From positions 992,001 to 1,056,000 of the forward strand of contig NZ_CP160906.1 in NCBI RefSeq assembly GCF_041080865.1: a stretch of 64,000 bases of DNA, read 5' to 3'. The DNA is from Psychromonas sp. MME1 (GTDB taxonomy: Bacteria > Pseudomonadota > Gammaproteobacteria > Enterobacterales > Psychromonadaceae). Numbering within the stretch: position 1 is the first letter of the stretch; each line of letters opens with the position of its first letter. The notes under the pieces are model-generated. The model was not told the origin of the DNA. It was given only the letters and a program-made list of their open reading frames with translations, and made no database searches. Below are positions 38,114-48,988 of this stretch, in pieces. The translations under genes were made by a program, and so were the position numbers.

Positions 38114-38749
38114 TTATTTCGATTGCTGTAAATAAATAACAGCAGCTTCAACCCGAGATTTTATCTGCAATTTTTTTAATAAACTTTTAACGTGTACTTT
38201 TACTGTACCTTCTGAAATATGGATATTTTCAGAAATATCCCGATTACTTAAACCTTTTGATATTTCTTGTAATATTTGCACTTCACGTTTAGTCAGTTTT
38301 GCTAATTTTGTGCGGATATTATCTTCTTCATCGAGTTCGTTAAGGTACGCGCTTAATTTATCTGTAACGACCATCTCACCTGATGCTATTTTTTTAATAC
38401 TCTTGATTAATTGCTCTGGTTCGGAATCTTTGAGTAGGTAGCCATCTGCGCCGTGGTTAATCATCGCGATAACATCTTGTTTATTATCACTTACCGTTAA
38501 GATAATCACTTTGCCATCAGAACCCTGTTGGCGCAACCGTTTTAGTGTCTCTAAACCAGATATTCCCTGCATATTATAATCTAATAAGATAAGTTCAGGG
38601 TGCAATTGCTCCGCTAATAGCAGCGCTTCGTCGCCATTTTGTGCTTCGGCAATAACATCAAATTCATTATCAATAGTTAATAATTGTTGGATACCTTTGC
38701 GCATTAAAGGGTGATCATCGACAATCATTACACGTGTTACATGATCCAT
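38114..38749 (-). CDS. narP: Nitrate/nitrite response regulator NarP
   Basis: This 211-residue regulator has a receiver domain with the acidic pair D11/D12, phosphoacceptor Asp57 (LILLDYNM) and Lys in LLKDSEPE. The LuxR/FixJ helix-turn-helix covers about 148-205 (LTKREVQILQEISKGLSNRDISENIHISEGTVKVHVKSLLKKL). It resembles E. coli NarP more than NarL. Phosphorylated by NarQ, NarP activates the nap operon, which lies 3 kb away. It follows narQ with no spacer. Confidence 0.92.
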   Translation of the reverse strand: MDHVTRVMIVDDHPLMRKGIQQLLTIDNEFDVIAEAQNGDEALLLAEQLHPELILLDYNMQGISGLETLKRLRQQGSDGKVIILTVSDNKQDVIAMINHGADGYLLKDSEPEQLIKSIKKIASGEMVVTDKLSAYLNELDEEDNIRTKLAKLTKREVQILQEISKGLSNRDISENIHISEGTVKVHVKSLLKKLQIKSRVEAAVIYLQQSK

Positions 38750-40457
38750 TTATACTTCCTTATGTGTATAACAGGCGGTTAACGGGAAGATTATTTTTAC
38801 TTCGGTACCTTTGCTATGCTTTGGAAAGGTAAGTTTTGCGCCTAGTTCATCGGCGCGGTGCTGCATAATCGATAATCCAAAATGATCATAGTTCTGGCTT
38901 GAATCATCAGTTTTATATGCAGTGGCCATCCCTTCTCCATTATCATTGATACTAATCCATACATTGTTATCGCTTGTTATGATACACGATATAACAATAT
39001 CGGTGCAGTTAGCATGTTTTATTGCATTAATGATAGCTTCTCGAACAATTTGTAGTAAATGTATATGCTGGCGAGCATCTAATCTAAATGGTGCTGAAAA
39101 ATGGTGAACAGAAATAGTCGCTTTGGTATTTGTTTGTAATGTATTGATGACCGTTTGTAAGGCCTCATTAAAGTCAGATTGAGGAGCGTTTAAACGGAAT
39201 GTTGCAAGTAAAGAGCGTAGATGTTTATAGGCTTCATCAAGTGCTATTTTAATATCATCAATGGTTTGTTGTGCCACTTGTTCTTGTTCGTTGTAAATTT
39301 GCCGTTGTAAAAGATCGCATTGGATTTTTAAAAATGATAAGGATTGTGCAATAGAGTCGTGTAATTCGCGTGCGATAATACTTCTCTCTTCCATTAAAAA
39401 TAATTTCTGCTCCTGGGCGTGATGTTCTTGTTGATAAAGTGCTCTTGCAACCAAACCGGTAAAGCTATCAATCAGCGCTTGCTGTACTTTTGTGTTATTT
39501 GCAGTCGCGTAATTGAGATAACCATAGGTTTTACTATTGAGAATAATGGGAATGCGAAAGTGATTTTTCGCACCCGTTGCACAGCCTAAATCACTTGGAA
39601 TAAAATGGCCATTATTTAACTCTAAACATAATTTTTGTAACTGCGCATATTTACCCAGCGAATTTAATGCCTCTGTTAAAATAGGAGAAGATAAATCAAC
39701 AACACTTAATTGCTGTGATGTGGTGAACAAAAATTCAATGGTTTGATTAGCACTTTCTAAAGCAGCCGTTTTTTCAGCCACCTGTTGTTCCATTCGTGCA
39801 AGAGAAGAGTCGGGGGGCTAATTTATTTTCGATAGTTTGGGCTAATTGCGAAAGTTCATTATCTGAAGACAAATCAGAAGGATGAGATTGTTCTGACGAT
39901 AGATCTTTTACTAGCTTGTTAATTGGATTCGCTATATGGCGTTTGCAGTAATAAATAATAAAGATAATGTTACTTAACAGGAAAAGGGAGTAGATAGATT
40001 CGAATAAATAGATAAGTTGTATTTTCTTTTCAACAAGCGCTCTATATTTATTAGTTAAAGAGGCAAGTGACGTTGCAAAATCGGGTACTGATAGGGCTAA
40101 TTTATCTGCGGTTGGTGATTGCTGTGTTGATTTTAATTGATTCCATTGCTTATATATTTCACCATTATGTTTGTTGATTGACTCGGTATTTAACCAAGAG
40201 TGGGCTAATGCTGCCACGCTTAGATTGTCATCAATTTTTGCGATGATATTTTTTATTGAATGATGAGAGGCTTCTAATTCACTAACTTGAATATGGCTAT
40301 CAGTTAACTTAGCGATTATTTGATTATCACGCAAATAACTATTAAAAAGGTTATATTGAAAGATAAAATGCACTATAAATAGTAGTAGTGCTAATATACT
40401 GGCATCGATGATTTTTTTACTGACTGAATTGTGTTGAAATAGTAGCTTAATTTTCAT
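38750..40457 (-). CDS. narQ: Nitrate/nitrite sensor histidine kinase NarQ (frameshifted)
   Basis: The N-terminal frame (to 39774) gives TM1 (about 15-35), a periplasmic sensor, TM2 and HAMP. The C-terminal frame (from 39793) gives the signalling helix, a GAF-like region, the H-box MEERSIIARELHDSIAQSLSFLK and HATPase_c (REAIINAIKHANC, DNGEGM, GLSIMQHRADELGA). Reducing the C6 run (Gs at 39812-39817 on the plus strand) to C5 joins them as NKLAP-DSSLARMEQQ, giving 568 residues (E. coli NarQ 566). Since all domains are intact, this looks like a homopolymer error. It senses nitrate and nitrite and signals to NarP. Confidence 0.88.
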
Positions 40458-40597
40458 GGCTCTAAGAGAATAAGGAAAGTAATTTTTAATGTAACATACT
40501 GTTAAATTATCACCAAGATAGATAACAACTTATTATAAAGCTCCGAGCTTAATATCACTAAGTTTATTCATTTTTAATAAATATGTGAATTTAGCCG

Positions 40598-40623
40598 CTT
40601 AAGAATATTTTTATTATCTTAAG
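40598..40623 (+). other. Inverted repeat upstream of moaA
   Basis: CTTAAGA and TCTTAAG are perfect inverted repeats 12 bases apart, 53 bases before the moaA start, between the divergent narQ and moaA genes. This may be an operator or a leader hairpin. I saw no conserved moco riboswitch features. Confidence 0.3.
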
Positions 40624-40675
40624 AAGGGTAAATAGAGAAATTTATTTGCCTCCCGTATTTGGAAAGGAACTAATT

Positions 40676-41655
40676 ATGAACCAATTGATTGATAACTATG
40701 GTAGAAAGTTTGAGTACCTGCGCTTATCTATTACCGATGAGTGCAATTTTAAATGTAATTACTGTTTACCTGATGGTTATAGCTCACCCCATAAAAAACA
40801 TTTTTTAACCGTTAATGAAATCCGAAATTTATTAAATGCTTTCTCTGAATTGGGAACGAAAAAAGTACGTATTACGGGCGGAGAGCCCAGTCTGCGTAAA
40901 GATTTTTCAGAAATAATCAGCACCATTGCTAATATTCGTACGATTGAAAAAGTAGCAATGACGACCAATGGGTATAGTTTAAGTAAAAATGCACAACAAT
41001 GGTTTGATGCAGGTTTAGACGCTATTAACGTGAGTGTTGATAGTCTTGATGCGAAGACTTTCTATTTAATCACGGGAAAAAATATATTTCAAAGGGTGAT
41101 GCAGGGTGTTCAGGCATGTGTCGATGCTGGTTTTAAACAAGTCAAAATCAATAGCGTGTTAATGAGGGGACTCAATGATCGCGATATTGATTTATATCTT
41201 GATTGGATTAAAAATCAGCCCATTCAATTGCGTTTTATTGAATTAATGCAGACAGAAGATAATGCGGATTTTTTTAATAAGCACCATATCTCAGGGGAGT
41301 GGATTAAAGAAAAATTATTGGCATCTGGCTGGATAAGAAAAACAGCATTGAATCATGATGGTCCCGCGCAGGTATTTACACATCCTACTCATATAGGAGA
41401 GATAGGATTAATAATGCCCTATAGTAAAGACTTTTGTAACAGCTGTAATCGATTACGAGTCTCTTCAGTTGGTCGTTTACATTTATGTTTGTTTGGTGAG
41501 GAGGGGATTGATTTACGTGATTTACTCGCTTCAAGTAAGGATAAGGAACGATTAAAAACACGGATAATTAATGCCTTAACCACTAAAAAAGAGAGCCATT
41601 TTTTACATGCAGGCGAAATGGGGGGACTCCCCATTTGGCATCTATAGGCGGCTAA
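40676..41655 (+). CDS. moaA: GTP 3',8-cyclase MoaA (last codons frameshifted)
   Basis: This radical SAM enzyme performs the first step of molybdenum cofactor synthesis, with MoaC. The AdoMet cluster CNFKCNYC has Cys23/27/30, and the C-terminal cluster is CNSCNRLRVSSVGRLHLC. The ATG at 40676 is preceded by AAAGGA with 8-base spacing. As written, the frame stops at 41647 with the odd end GGLPIWHL. Adding one G to the run at 41620-41625 yields GGTPHLASIGG and a stop at 41655, restoring the C-terminal Gly-Gly that MoaA needs. I therefore give the corrected end. Confidence 0.92.
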
Positions 41656-41697
41656 CCTTAAATATTCAAATTGCATGGCTAGCACCCCATAAAACAT

Positions 41698-41711
41698 TTG
41701 ATATATATCAA
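41698..41711 (+). promoter_or_regulatory. FNR binding site upstream of napF
   Basis: TTGAT-ATAT-ATCAA is a perfect match to the FNR consensus TTGAT-N4-ATCAA, inside the larger palindrome ACATTTGATATATATCAAATGT (41694-41715, written here as one 22-base symmetrical unit centred on ATAT). It lies 152 bases before the napF start and fits anaerobic activation of nap, as in E. coli. Confidence 0.85.
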
Positions 41712-41725
41712 ATGTTTTTTTACTT

Positions 41726-41740
41726 TACCCTAAAGGGGTA
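41726..41740 (+). promoter_or_regulatory. Candidate NarP site upstream of napF
   Basis: TACCC-TAAAG-GGGTA is a dyad resembling the NarP/NarL 7-2-7 arrangement (TAC....GTA). The arms are one base closer than the canonical spacing. Its position between the FNR box and a TATAGAT/TATAAA stretch near 41769-41780 matches the order FNR, NarP, promoter known from E. coli nap. Inference only. Confidence 0.45.
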
Positions 41741-41863
41741 TATCCGTTTCTAGCTTATTACCCAACAATATAGATATAAATACAAACTCTGTGATTGATG
41801 TTCAATATTAGTAAGTTACAGCCAGCTATAGTTAACACTTAATAAGTGCAAAGAAGGTTTGCC

Positions 41864-42343
41864 ATGCTTTTTAATGCTAGTAAACGTAGGCTATTCAAAC
41901 ATACTAACAATACGGTTATTGATAATTTATTACCTTGGATTTATCAATCCGAAGCTTTAATTGCACATTGTACGCAATGTGGTGATTGTATTGATGCCTG
42001 CCCTGAAAAAATAGTGATTAAAGGGGATGGTGGTTACCCCAGCATTGATTTTAGCCGCGGTGAATGTACTTTTTGTGGAAAGTGTGCAGATATTTGTAAA
42101 GCGCCTATATTTGTAAGTACAGAGTTGCAGCCGTGGTCAAAAAAAGCACAGGTAAATAATTCATGCCTTGCTAATTTACATGTTTATTGCCGCAGCTGTG
42201 CTGACAGTTGTGAAGTTGAAGCCCTATCATTTCAGTTGGGGGTAAGTAATGCCCCGCTGATTAATGCCGATTTATGTACTGGATGTGGTGCATGCTTTTC
42301 TCCCTGCCCAACCCAAGCTATCGACATAAAGGAAATAGAATGA
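41864..42343 (+). CDS. napF: Ferredoxin-type protein NapF
   Basis: This 159-residue cytoplasmic Fe-S protein is thought to help mature NapA. Its cysteine clusters are CTQCGDCIDACPEK, CTFCGKCADICKAP and CTGCGACFSPCPTQA, with a further CRSCADSC. The ATG at 41864 follows AAGAAGG; an upstream GTG at 41846 lacks such a site. It opens the nap operon, and its stop overlaps the napD start (ATGA). Confidence 0.93.
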   Translation: MLFNASKRRLFKHTNNTVIDNLLPWIYQSEALIAHCTQCGDCIDACPEKIVIKGDGGYPSIDFSRGECTFCGKCADICKAPIFVSTELQPWSKKAQVNNSCLANLHVYCRSCADSCEVEALSFQLGVSNAPLINADLCTGCGACFSPCPTQAIDIKEIE

Positions 42344-42594
42344 CAGATAATGAATTACATATTTCTAGCTTAATAGTTCATATTAATATTACGAAAGCGA
42401 ATAAAATTGAAGAAAGTATTAATTCACTCGAAGGGGCTGAAGTGATTACAATCTCTCCTGAAGGTAAAGCGGTTGTCGTGTTAGAGGCTCCCAATCAGCG
42501 TGTCATTATGGAAGTGATTGACGCAATAAATGAGATAGATGGCGTCATTAATACCGGACTTGTGTATCACGAATTTGAAAAACTACAAGCTTAA
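42340..42594 (+). CDS. napD: NapA signal-peptide-binding chaperone NapD
   Basis: This 84-residue cytoplasmic chaperone binds the NapA twin-arginine signal and delays export until the cofactor is inserted. The sequence MTDNELHISSLIVHINITKANKIEESINSLEGAEVITISPEGKAVVVLEA has the NapD ferredoxin-like fold pattern. It starts within the napF stop (ATGA overlap). Confidence 0.9.
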   Translation: MTDNELHISSLIVHINITKANKIEESINSLEGAEVITISPEGKAVVVLEAPNQRVIMEVIDAINEIDGVINTGLVYHEFEKLQA

Positions 42595-42614
42595 AAAATA
42601 AGTGAGGAAGTAAA

Positions 42615-45110
42615 ATGAAATTTACTAGACGTGAATTTATGAAAGCACAGGCCGCCGCTTCTGCAGCGGCCGTTGCTGGCATAACACTACCAGCCTCTGC
42701 CAGCAATTTAATTGCCAGTAAAGATGCCAGTAAAATTAAATGGGATAAAGCACCATGCCGCTTTTGTGGGACTGGCTGTAGTGTTCTCGTTGGCACACAG
42801 CACGGCCGAGTAGTTGCGACACAGGGGGATCCCGATGCACCCGTGAATAAAGGTCTAAACTGCATTAAAGGCTATTTTTTATCAAAAATAATGTATGGCA
42901 AAGATCGCTTAACGACTCCCTTATTACGCATGACTGATGGCGTCTATGATAAAGAAGGTCAGTTCGCTCCGATTTCCTGGGATGCGGCCTTTGATATTAT
43001 GGCCGAAAAATTTAAAGAAGCGCTAAAGAAAAAAGGGCCAACCTCTGTCGGTATGTTTGGATCAGGTCAATGGACTGTATGGGAAGGTTATGCAGCTGCT
43101 AAATTGATGAAAGCTGGATTTCGCACCAACAATTTAGATCCTAATGCGCGTCACTGTATGGCTTCTGCAGTTGCTGGCTTTATGCGTACCTTTGGCATCG
43201 ATGAGCCGATGGGATGTTATGATGACCTCGAAAATGCTGACGCATTTGTGCTTTGGGGCTCAAATATGGCAGAAATGCATCCCATACTTTGGTCTCGCTT
43301 AACTGATCGTCGTTTAAGTAATCCCGATGTTCGTGTACATGTATTATCAACATTTACGCACCGTTCTTTTGAACTAGCCGATAATGGCATGATTTTTACA
43401 CCACAAAGCGATTTAGTTATTCTTAATTTTATCGCTAACTACATTATTCAAAATGATGCGGTAGATAAAGAATTTGTTAAAAAGCATACCAACTTCCGTA
43501 AAGGAGTGACGGATATTGGTTATGGTCTGCGCCCAACAGATCCATTACAACAAGCCGCAAAAAATCCAGATTCGGGTGACTCAACGGCAATAACATTCGA
43601 AGAATTTGCAAAATTTGTATCGACATATGACCTTGATTATACAGTTAAAATGTCGGGTGTGCCTGCAGAAAAATTGATTGAATTGGCTAAAGTTTATGCA
43701 GATCCGAATAAGAAAGTCACCTCCTATTGGACCATGGGTTTTAATCAACATACACGGGGTGTATGGGCTAACAATCTGATGTACAACGTACATCTATTAG
43801 TCGGTAAAATATCTAAACCTGGTTCGGGGCCTTTCTCTTTAACGGGGCAACCCTCTGCCTGCGGAACAGCACGTGAAGTTGGGACATTCTCTCATCGTTT
43901 GCCTGCTGATATGGTTGTTAACAATCCTAAACACCGTGAAATAACAGAAAAAATATGGAAAATACCAGAAGGAACCATTGAAGGGAAACCGGGATTCCAT
44001 GCAGTTTTACAAAACCGTATGTTAAAAGATGGCAAGCTCAATGCCTATTGGGTGATGTGTACTAATAATGTACAAGCCGGCGCGAATATTAATGAGGAAA
44101 TTATTCCTGGTTACCGTAATCCAGAAAACTTTATTGTTGTTTCTGATCCTTATCCAACGGTAACGGCACAAATGGCTGATCTTATCTTACCGACGGCTAT
44201 GTGGGTTGAAAAAGAAGGTGCTTACGGCAATGCAGAGCGACGCACTCAGTTTTGGCACCAGCAAGTTAACGCGCCTGAAGGGGCAAAATCAGATTTATGG
44301 CAGTTAATTGAGTTTTCTAAACGTTTTAAAATTGAAGAGGTATGGCCTGCTGATTTGATTGCAAAAATGCCAGAAGTGAAAGGTAAAACATTGTATGACG
44401 TACTTTATCGTAATGGACAAGTCGATAAGTATAAACTCGATGAATTGAAACCTGATCAGCTTAATGATGAATCGCGCGACTTTGGATTTTATGTACAAAA
44501 GGGGTTGTTTGAAGAGTATGCCATCTTTGGTCGTGGCCATGGGCATGATTTAGCGTCCTTTGATCAATACCATAAAGCACGAGGTTTACGCTGGCCTGTT
44601 GTCAATGGACAAGAGACGTTGTGGCGCTTCCGTGAAGGTTATGACCCCTATGTAGAAGCTGGCAGTGAAGTACAATTTTATGGCAAAGCAGATAAAAAAG
44701 CGGTCATTTTTGCCTTGCCCTATGAGCCACCAGCAGAATCGCCTGATAAGGAATATGATTTATGGTTAAGCACTGGGCGTGTTCTTGAGCACTGGCATTC
44801 GGGGTCAATGACTCGCCGTGTTCCTGAATTGTATCGTGCATTTCCTGATGCGGTTGTATTTATGCATCCAGATGATGCTCAGTCGCGAGGGTTGCGCCGT
44901 GGAGATGCTATTGTCTTAGCTTCTAGACGAGGGGAGTTGACTTCCCGTGTTGAAACTCGTGGTCGTAATCGTCCACCTAAAGGTTTAGTGTTTATGCCTT
45001 GGTTTGATGCGAAGCAGTTAACGAATAAAATTACTCTTGATGCCACCGATCCACTTTCTAAAGAAACAGATTATAAAAAGTGTGCGGTTAAAATAACGAA
45101 AAAAGTGTAA
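42615..45110 (+). CDS. napA: Periplasmic nitrate reductase catalytic subunit NapA
   Basis: This 831-residue molybdoenzyme (bis-MGD) reduces nitrate to nitrite in the periplasm. The Tat signal TRREFMK is at residues 4-10 with a hydrophobic stretch to about 30. The 4Fe-4S ligands are Cys48, 51, 55 and 83 (CRFCGTGC), and the Mo ligand is Cys181 in [12 protein letters not shown]. The molybdopterin-binding motifs through the C-terminal [18 protein letters not shown] are intact. Length equals the E. coli type (828). Confidence 0.97.
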   Translation: MKFTRREFMKAQAAASAAAVAGITLPASASNLIASKDASKIKWDKAPCRFCGTGCSVLVGTQHGRVVATQGDPDAPVNKGLNCIKGYFLSKIMYGKDRLTTPLLRMTDGVYDKEGQFAPISWDAAFDIMAEKFKEALKKKGPTSVGMFGSGQWTVWEGYAAAKLMKAGFRTNNLDPNARHCMASAVAGFMRTFGIDEPMGCYDDLENADAFVLWGSNMAEMHPILWSRLTDRRLSNPDVRVHVLSTFTHRSFELADNGMIFTPQSDLVILNFIANYIIQNDAVDKEFVKKHTNFRKGVTDIGYGLRPTDPLQQAAKNPDSGDSTAITFEEFAKFVSTYDLDYTVKMSGVPAEKLIELAKVYADPNKKVTSYWTMGFNQHTRGVWANNLMYNVHLLVGKISKPGSGPFSLTGQPSACGTAREVGTFSHRLPADMVVNNPKHREITEKIWKIPEGTIEGKPGFHAVLQNRMLKDGKLNAYWVMCTNNVQAGANINEEIIPGYRNPENFIVVSDPYPTVTAQMADLILPTAMWVEKEGAYGNAERRTQFWHQQVNAPEGAKSDLWQLIEFSKRFKIEEVWPADLIAKMPEVKGKTLYDVLYRNGQVDKYKLDELKPDQLNDESRDFGFYVQKGLFEEYAIFGRGHGHDLASFDQYHKARGLRWPVVNGQETLWRFREGYDPYVEAGSEVQFYGKADKKAVIFALPYEPPAESPDKEYDLWLSTGRVLEHWHSGSMTRRVPELYRAFPDAVVFMHPDDAQSRGLRRGDAIVLASRRGELTSRVETRGRNRPPKGLVFMPWFDAKQLTNKITLDATDPLSKETDYKKCAVKITKKV

Positions 45111-45114
45111 TTTA

Positions 45115-45867
45115 ATGGGTAAGCGACCACAAAGAAAAAAAACACGGCGTCAATTTCTTGTTGATGCAAGTAAAGGTGCCTGTGGTGCAGGATTTATGGG
45201 GCTGGGGTTGGCGAGCTACTCCAATCACAGTCAATCAATTAGTCCACAAATACTGCGTCCACCAGGGGCTTTGGCTGAATCTACTTTTCAATCAGCCTGT
45301 GTCCGTTGTGGTTTATGTGTGGAAGCTTGCCCCTACGATATATTAAAACTAGGGCGCTTATTTGAACCGATTGCGACGGGGACTCCTTATTTTATAGCTC
45401 GCACGGATCCCTGTGAAATGTGTGAAGATATTCCATGTCAGGTAGCTTGTCCAACGGGGGCGCTTGATCCTGAGCTGAAGCGTATTGATGATGCTCGAAT
45501 GGGGTTAGCTGTATTAATTGATCAAGAGAATTGTTTAAACTTTCAAGGGCTACGCTGTGATGTTTGTTACCGTGTTTGCCCTTTGATTGATGATGCCATT
45601 ACCTTAGAGATGCACCGTAATACGCGAACGGGTCATCATGCGGTATTTATTCCTACAGTACATTCCGATGTTTGCACGGGGTGTGGTAAATGTGAGCAGG
45701 CTTGTGTGTTAGAAGCGGCGGCAATTAAAGTGTTACCCATTGCCTTAGCTAAAGGTGAGTTAGGTAAACATTACCGTTGGGGGTGGGAAGAGAAACAAAA
45801 AGCAGGTAAGTCTTTAATTGATCCCGTATTGGACCTTCCTGATCGGCTACCTGAGGGACTTAAATGA
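45115..45867 (+). CDS. napG: Quinol dehydrogenase ferredoxin subunit NapG
   Basis: This 250-residue periplasmic Fe-S protein has a twin-arginine signal ([14 protein letters not shown]) and four cluster sites ([47 protein letters not shown]). With NapH it passes electrons from quinol to NapC/NapB. It starts four bases after napA and overlaps napH by four. Confidence 0.95.
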   Translation: MGKRPQRKKTRRQFLVDASKGACGAGFMGLGLASYSNHSQSISPQILRPPGALAESTFQSACVRCGLCVEACPYDILKLGRLFEPIATGTPYFIARTDPCEMCEDIPCQVACPTGALDPELKRIDDARMGLAVLIDQENCLNFQGLRCDVCYRVCPLIDDAITLEMHRNTRTGHHAVFIPTVHSDVCTGCGKCEQACVLEAAAIKVLPIALAKGELGKHYRWGWEEKQKAGKSLIDPVLDLPDRLPEGLK

Positions 45868-46712
45868 AAAGCGATCAGTTAGGTAAAGCTGCCGTTGCAA
45901 AGAAAGGCTGGTTACTGGCCAACCGTTTCTTATTACTGCGTCGCATTTCGCAGGGCTTTATATTAATACTGTTTTTATTGGGGCCTCTAGCTGGGGTTTG
46001 GATTATTCAGGGTAACTTAAGTTCAAGCTTACTTATGCAAACCATCCCTTTTAGTGATCCTTTTATTTTACTACAAAGTGTGGCTGCTGGTTTTCAGCCT
46101 CTTTGGCAAGCGTTATTAGGCATGCTGATCGTTTTGTTCTTTTATTTAATTGTGGGAGGACGTGTTTTTTGCTCTTGGGTCTGCCCCATTAATTTAATCA
46201 CGGATGCTGCAGCTTGGTTGCGTAGGAAGTTAAAGCTTAGAAAAGAGAGAGTAATAAGCCGTGATTGGCGTTATTGGATACTGGCAATGGTGATAATATT
46301 GCCTATTTTTACTGGCGTGATGTCATGGGAACTTATTAATCCTGTCTCGGCATTTCACCGTGGTCTGTTTTTTGGGATGGGCTTTGGTTGGATATTGTTT
46401 TTGATGATATTTATCTTTGATTTCATCGCAGTAGAAAAGGGATGGTGTGGGCATTTATGCCCGATGGGCGCATTCTATTCACTGATTAATAGATTTAGTT
46501 TAATCAAGGTTGCAGCTCTAAACCGTGAAAAATGCACTAATTGTCTAGATTGTTTTGATGTTTGCCCTGAGCCCGATGTATTAAAAGATCCCGTTCATGG
46601 TAGTGAAAGTACCTTAGTCAGTGATATAAATTGTACGAATTGTGGTCGTTGTATCGATGTTTGTGCAGAAGATGTTTTTATAATTACGACCGTATTACAC
46701 GGTAAGAAATAG
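45864..46712 (+). CDS. napH: Quinol dehydrogenase membrane subunit NapH
   Basis: This 282-residue inner-membrane protein with four TMs has the paired [12 protein letters not shown] and [12 protein letters not shown] motifs facing the cytoplasm and two C-terminal 4Fe-4S sites ([29 protein letters not shown]). It oxidises quinol and feeds NapG. The ATG overlaps the napG stop. Confidence 0.95.
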   Translation: MKSDQLGKAAVAKKGWLLANRFLLLRRISQGFILILFLLGPLAGVWIIQGNLSSSLLMQTIPFSDPFILLQSVAAGFQPLWQALLGMLIVLFFYLIVGGRVFCSWVCPINLITDAAAWLRRKLKLRKERVISRDWRYWILAMVIILPIFTGVMSWELINPVSAFHRGLFFGMGFGWILFLMIFIFDFIAVEKGWCGHLCPMGAFYSLINRFSLIKVAALNREKCTNCLDCFDVCPEPDVLKDPVHGSESTLVSDINCTNCGRCIDVCAEDVFIITTVLHGKK

Positions 46713-46734
46713 CTCGTAAGGGTGGAGAAATAAG

Positions 46735-47202
46735 ATGAAAAAATTGCTAACAGCTATCATAACAGTGGGGATTGTCGCTTTTTCGGCTAGCCCTTCATGG
46801 AGTGCCGATACAGCTATTATTACCGATGATGGGGGTGTTGAATCTTTACGTGGGTATGAACGGATTTCTGATACTAATCAGGCCGAACTACTGAAACATA
46901 TTCAAAAAGATAGAGAGCCAATCGATCGAAGTTATGTACATCAACCCCCTTTAATCCCCCATGATATTCGTGGTTATGATGTCACATTGAATGCAAATAA
47001 GTGTTTGTCTTGCCATAGTTGGAAGAATGCCGGAAAAGTTGGCGCCACCAAAATAAGCCCAACACATTTTGTCACTCGTGATAACATCACCTTATCAGAT
47101 GTTTCGCCACGTCGTTATTTTTGCCTTCAATGTCATGTGCCGCAGGCAGATGCCAAACCTTTGGTCGAAAATAATTTTGAACCAGTTGAATCATTACAAT
47201 AA
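46735..47202 (+). CDS. napB: Nitrate reductase cytochrome c subunit NapB
   Basis: This 155-residue periplasmic dihaem cytochrome is the direct electron donor to NapA. The signal peptide ends near SPSWSA; haem sites are CLSCH at 90-94 and CLQCH at 130-134. The conserved PPLIPHD precedes the first haem. Confidence 0.95.
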   Translation: MKKLLTAIITVGIVAFSASPSWSADTAIITDDGGVESLRGYERISDTNQAELLKHIQKDREPIDRSYVHQPPLIPHDIRGYDVTLNANKCLSCHSWKNAGKVGATKISPTHFVTRDNITLSDVSPRRYFCLQCHVPQADAKPLVENNFEPVESLQ

Positions 47203-47220
47203 TCTTTAGGCGAGGGTATC

Positions 47221-47796
47221 ATGCTAAAATTTTTAAAACGCTTGTGGGTTATCATGAAGTCTCCATCATCGGCTGCAATGGGATTTATTCTCATGCTCGG
47301 ATTTTTAGGAGGGATCATTTTCTGGGGCGGCTTTAATACAGTGATGGAGGCGACAAATACAGAAGCATTTTGTGCAGGTTGCCATGCGCCAATCGTTAAA
47401 GAGATCCGTGAAACGATACATTACTCGAATCGTTCTGGTGTGCGAGCTATCTGTTCTGACTGTCATGTACCTCATAACTGGACTGATAAAATTGTTCGTA
47501 AGGTACAAGCTTCTAAAGAGTTATTTGCCTTTGCGATGGGAACAATTGATACAGAAGAGAAGTTTTTAGCTCGCCGAGGCCATTTAGCGCGAAGGGAGTG
47601 GCAACGTATGGAAGAAAATAAATCACAGGAGTGTCGTAATTGTCATGAGTTTGACTTTATGGATTTTTCCGAGCAAGGGCCTCGTAGTGTGAAAATGCAT
47701 TCAACAGCATTAGCCGCGGGTGAAAAAACCTGTATCGATTGCCATAAAGGTATTGCCCATAAGTTACCGGATATGACTGGTGTAGAAGGTTGGTAA
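47221..47796 (+). CDS. napC: Tetrahaem cytochrome c quinol dehydrogenase NapC
   Basis: This 191-residue NapC/NirT-family protein is anchored by one TM (about 17-37). Four haem sites are CAGCH (51-55), CSDCH (78-82), CRNCH (138-142) and CIDCH (171-175). It oxidises membrane quinol and reduces NapB. It ends the napFDAGHBC operon, the same order as in E. coli. No napE or ccm genes are in the window. Confidence 0.95.
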   Translation: MLKFLKRLWVIMKSPSSAAMGFILMLGFLGGIIFWGGFNTVMEATNTEAFCAGCHAPIVKEIRETIHYSNRSGVRAICSDCHVPHNWTDKIVRKVQASKELFAFAMGTIDTEEKFLARRGHLARREWQRMEENKSQECRNCHEFDFMDFSEQGPRSVKMHSTALAAGEKTCIDCHKGIAHKLPDMTGVEGW

Positions 47797-47818
47797 ATAT
47801 CAGGTTATACTGAATATC

Positions 47819-47843
47819 AAAGGAGCAATTATTGCTCCTTTTT
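47819..47843 (+). terminator. Terminator of the nap operon
   Basis: A perfect 10-bp stem AAAGGAGCAA/TTGCTCCTTT with a 3-base loop runs into five Ts, 22 bases after the napC stop and before mobA. Confidence 0.9.
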
Positions 47844-47869
47844 GTTAACTTTTTTGGGTAGACAATATT

Positions 47870-48454
47870 TTGAACATTGTAGGTATCGTATTGGCGGGTG
47901 GATTGTCGACTCGCATGGGTAAGGATAAGGCCAATTTAAAATTAGCTGAACGAACGTTACTTTCCCGTGCCGTTACATTACTTGATGGCCTTGATTTTTC
48001 CGCAACATTTGTTAGTGGTAATTATCCTGAGTATGACTGTATTAAAGATATCTCTGTAAATAACGGCCCACTTTCAGGGATCCACGCCTGTGCTACTGCT
48101 CTCTATCCTCACTATGATGCGCTATTTATCATACCCGTCGATATGCCGCTGTTAGTGAAAGAGCATTGCTTACAACTATTAGAGGCATTCAAAGAACATC
48201 CGCAAGGCGTCTACTTTGAAGGTGCCACTATGCCTATGATTTTACCTTTGAATAAACTACTTTGTGATTATTTACAGTCAAGCTTACAATTTACAGAAAA
48301 AAAACAGTTTTCATTAATGCGATTACTTAACACCTTACAAATACAAGCAATAGCGACCAATCCATCTCAATATATATACTTTAAAAATAGTAATACACCA
48401 CAACAGTGGATGGAATGTGTTAATACCTTTCAAAAAATCAAAGACAATATTTAG
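47870..48454 (+). CDS. mobA: Molybdenum cofactor guanylyltransferase MobA
   Basis: It attaches GMP to molybdopterin to make the MGD form used by NapA. The 194-residue protein starts with the nucleotidyltransferase loop IVLAGGLSTRMGKDKANL and keeps NNGPLSGIHA and PVDMPLL. No ATG is available; the TTG at 47870 fits the family N-terminus but has only a weak ribosome binding site. It heads the mobA-moaBCDE-modABC cluster. Confidence 0.9.
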   Translation: MNIVGIVLAGGLSTRMGKDKANLKLAERTLLSRAVTLLDGLDFSATFVSGNYPEYDCIKDISVNNGPLSGIHACATALYPHYDALFIIPVDMPLLVKEHCLQLLEAFKEHPQGVYFEGATMPMILPLNKLLCDYLQSSLQFTEKKQFSLMRLLNTLQIQAIATNPSQYIYFKNSNTPQQWMECVNTFQKIKDNI

Positions 48455-48463
48455 GGGATAAAA

Positions 48464-48988
48464 ATGAGCCACCTTGCCAGTAAAGAGTTTAAAACGGTTA
48501 AAATCTGTGTGCTGACAGTATCAGATACCCGTACAGAGGAGACAGATACTTCGGGGGGCTATTTACGCGATGCCTTACAACAAGCTGGACATCACCTGCA
48601 AGATAAACAAATTGTGATAGACGACCCTTATCAAATACGTGCCGTTGTTTCCCATTGGATTGCTGACCCTATGGTTGATGCAATTCTTATTACTGGAGGA
48701 ACGGGGTTCACTGCTCGAGACACCACGCCGGAAGCGGTATCTGTTTTATTTGATAAGCAAGTAGAGGGCTTTGGTGAGCTATTTCGTCATGTATCCTATG
48801 AAGAGATTGGTTCATCAACGATTCAGAGTCGCGCATTAGCTGGGTTTGCTAATAATACGGTGATTTTTTGCATGCCGGGTTCAACGGGGGCATGTCGTAC
48901 TGCCTGGACAAAAATAATTCAAGAGCAGTTAAATTCACAGCATAAACCCTGCAATTTTATCCCTCACATTGGGGAGAGCTGCCAATAA
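48464..48988 (+). CDS. moaB: Molybdenum cofactor biosynthesis protein MoaB
   Basis: This 174-residue MoaB/Mog-family molybdopterin adenylyltransferase-like protein shows [37 protein letters not shown] and [12 protein letters not shown]. Its exact role in bacteria with Mog is unsettled; no mog or moeA is seen here. Its stop overlaps moaC by one base (TAATG). Confidence 0.93.
   Translation: MSHLASKEFKTVKICVLTVSDTRTEETDTSGGYLRDALQQAGHHLQDKQIVIDDPYQIRAVVSHWIADPMVDAILITGGTGFTARDTTPEAVSVLFDKQVEGFGELFRHVSYEEIGSSTIQSRALAGFANNTVIFCMPGSTGACRTAWTKIIQEQLNSQHKPCNFIPHIGESCQ

Noticed and set aside
40500-40675. Moco riboswitch before moaA
   Set aside because: Only a simple 7-bp inverted repeat was found; the multi-helix structure of the moco element was not evident by eye.
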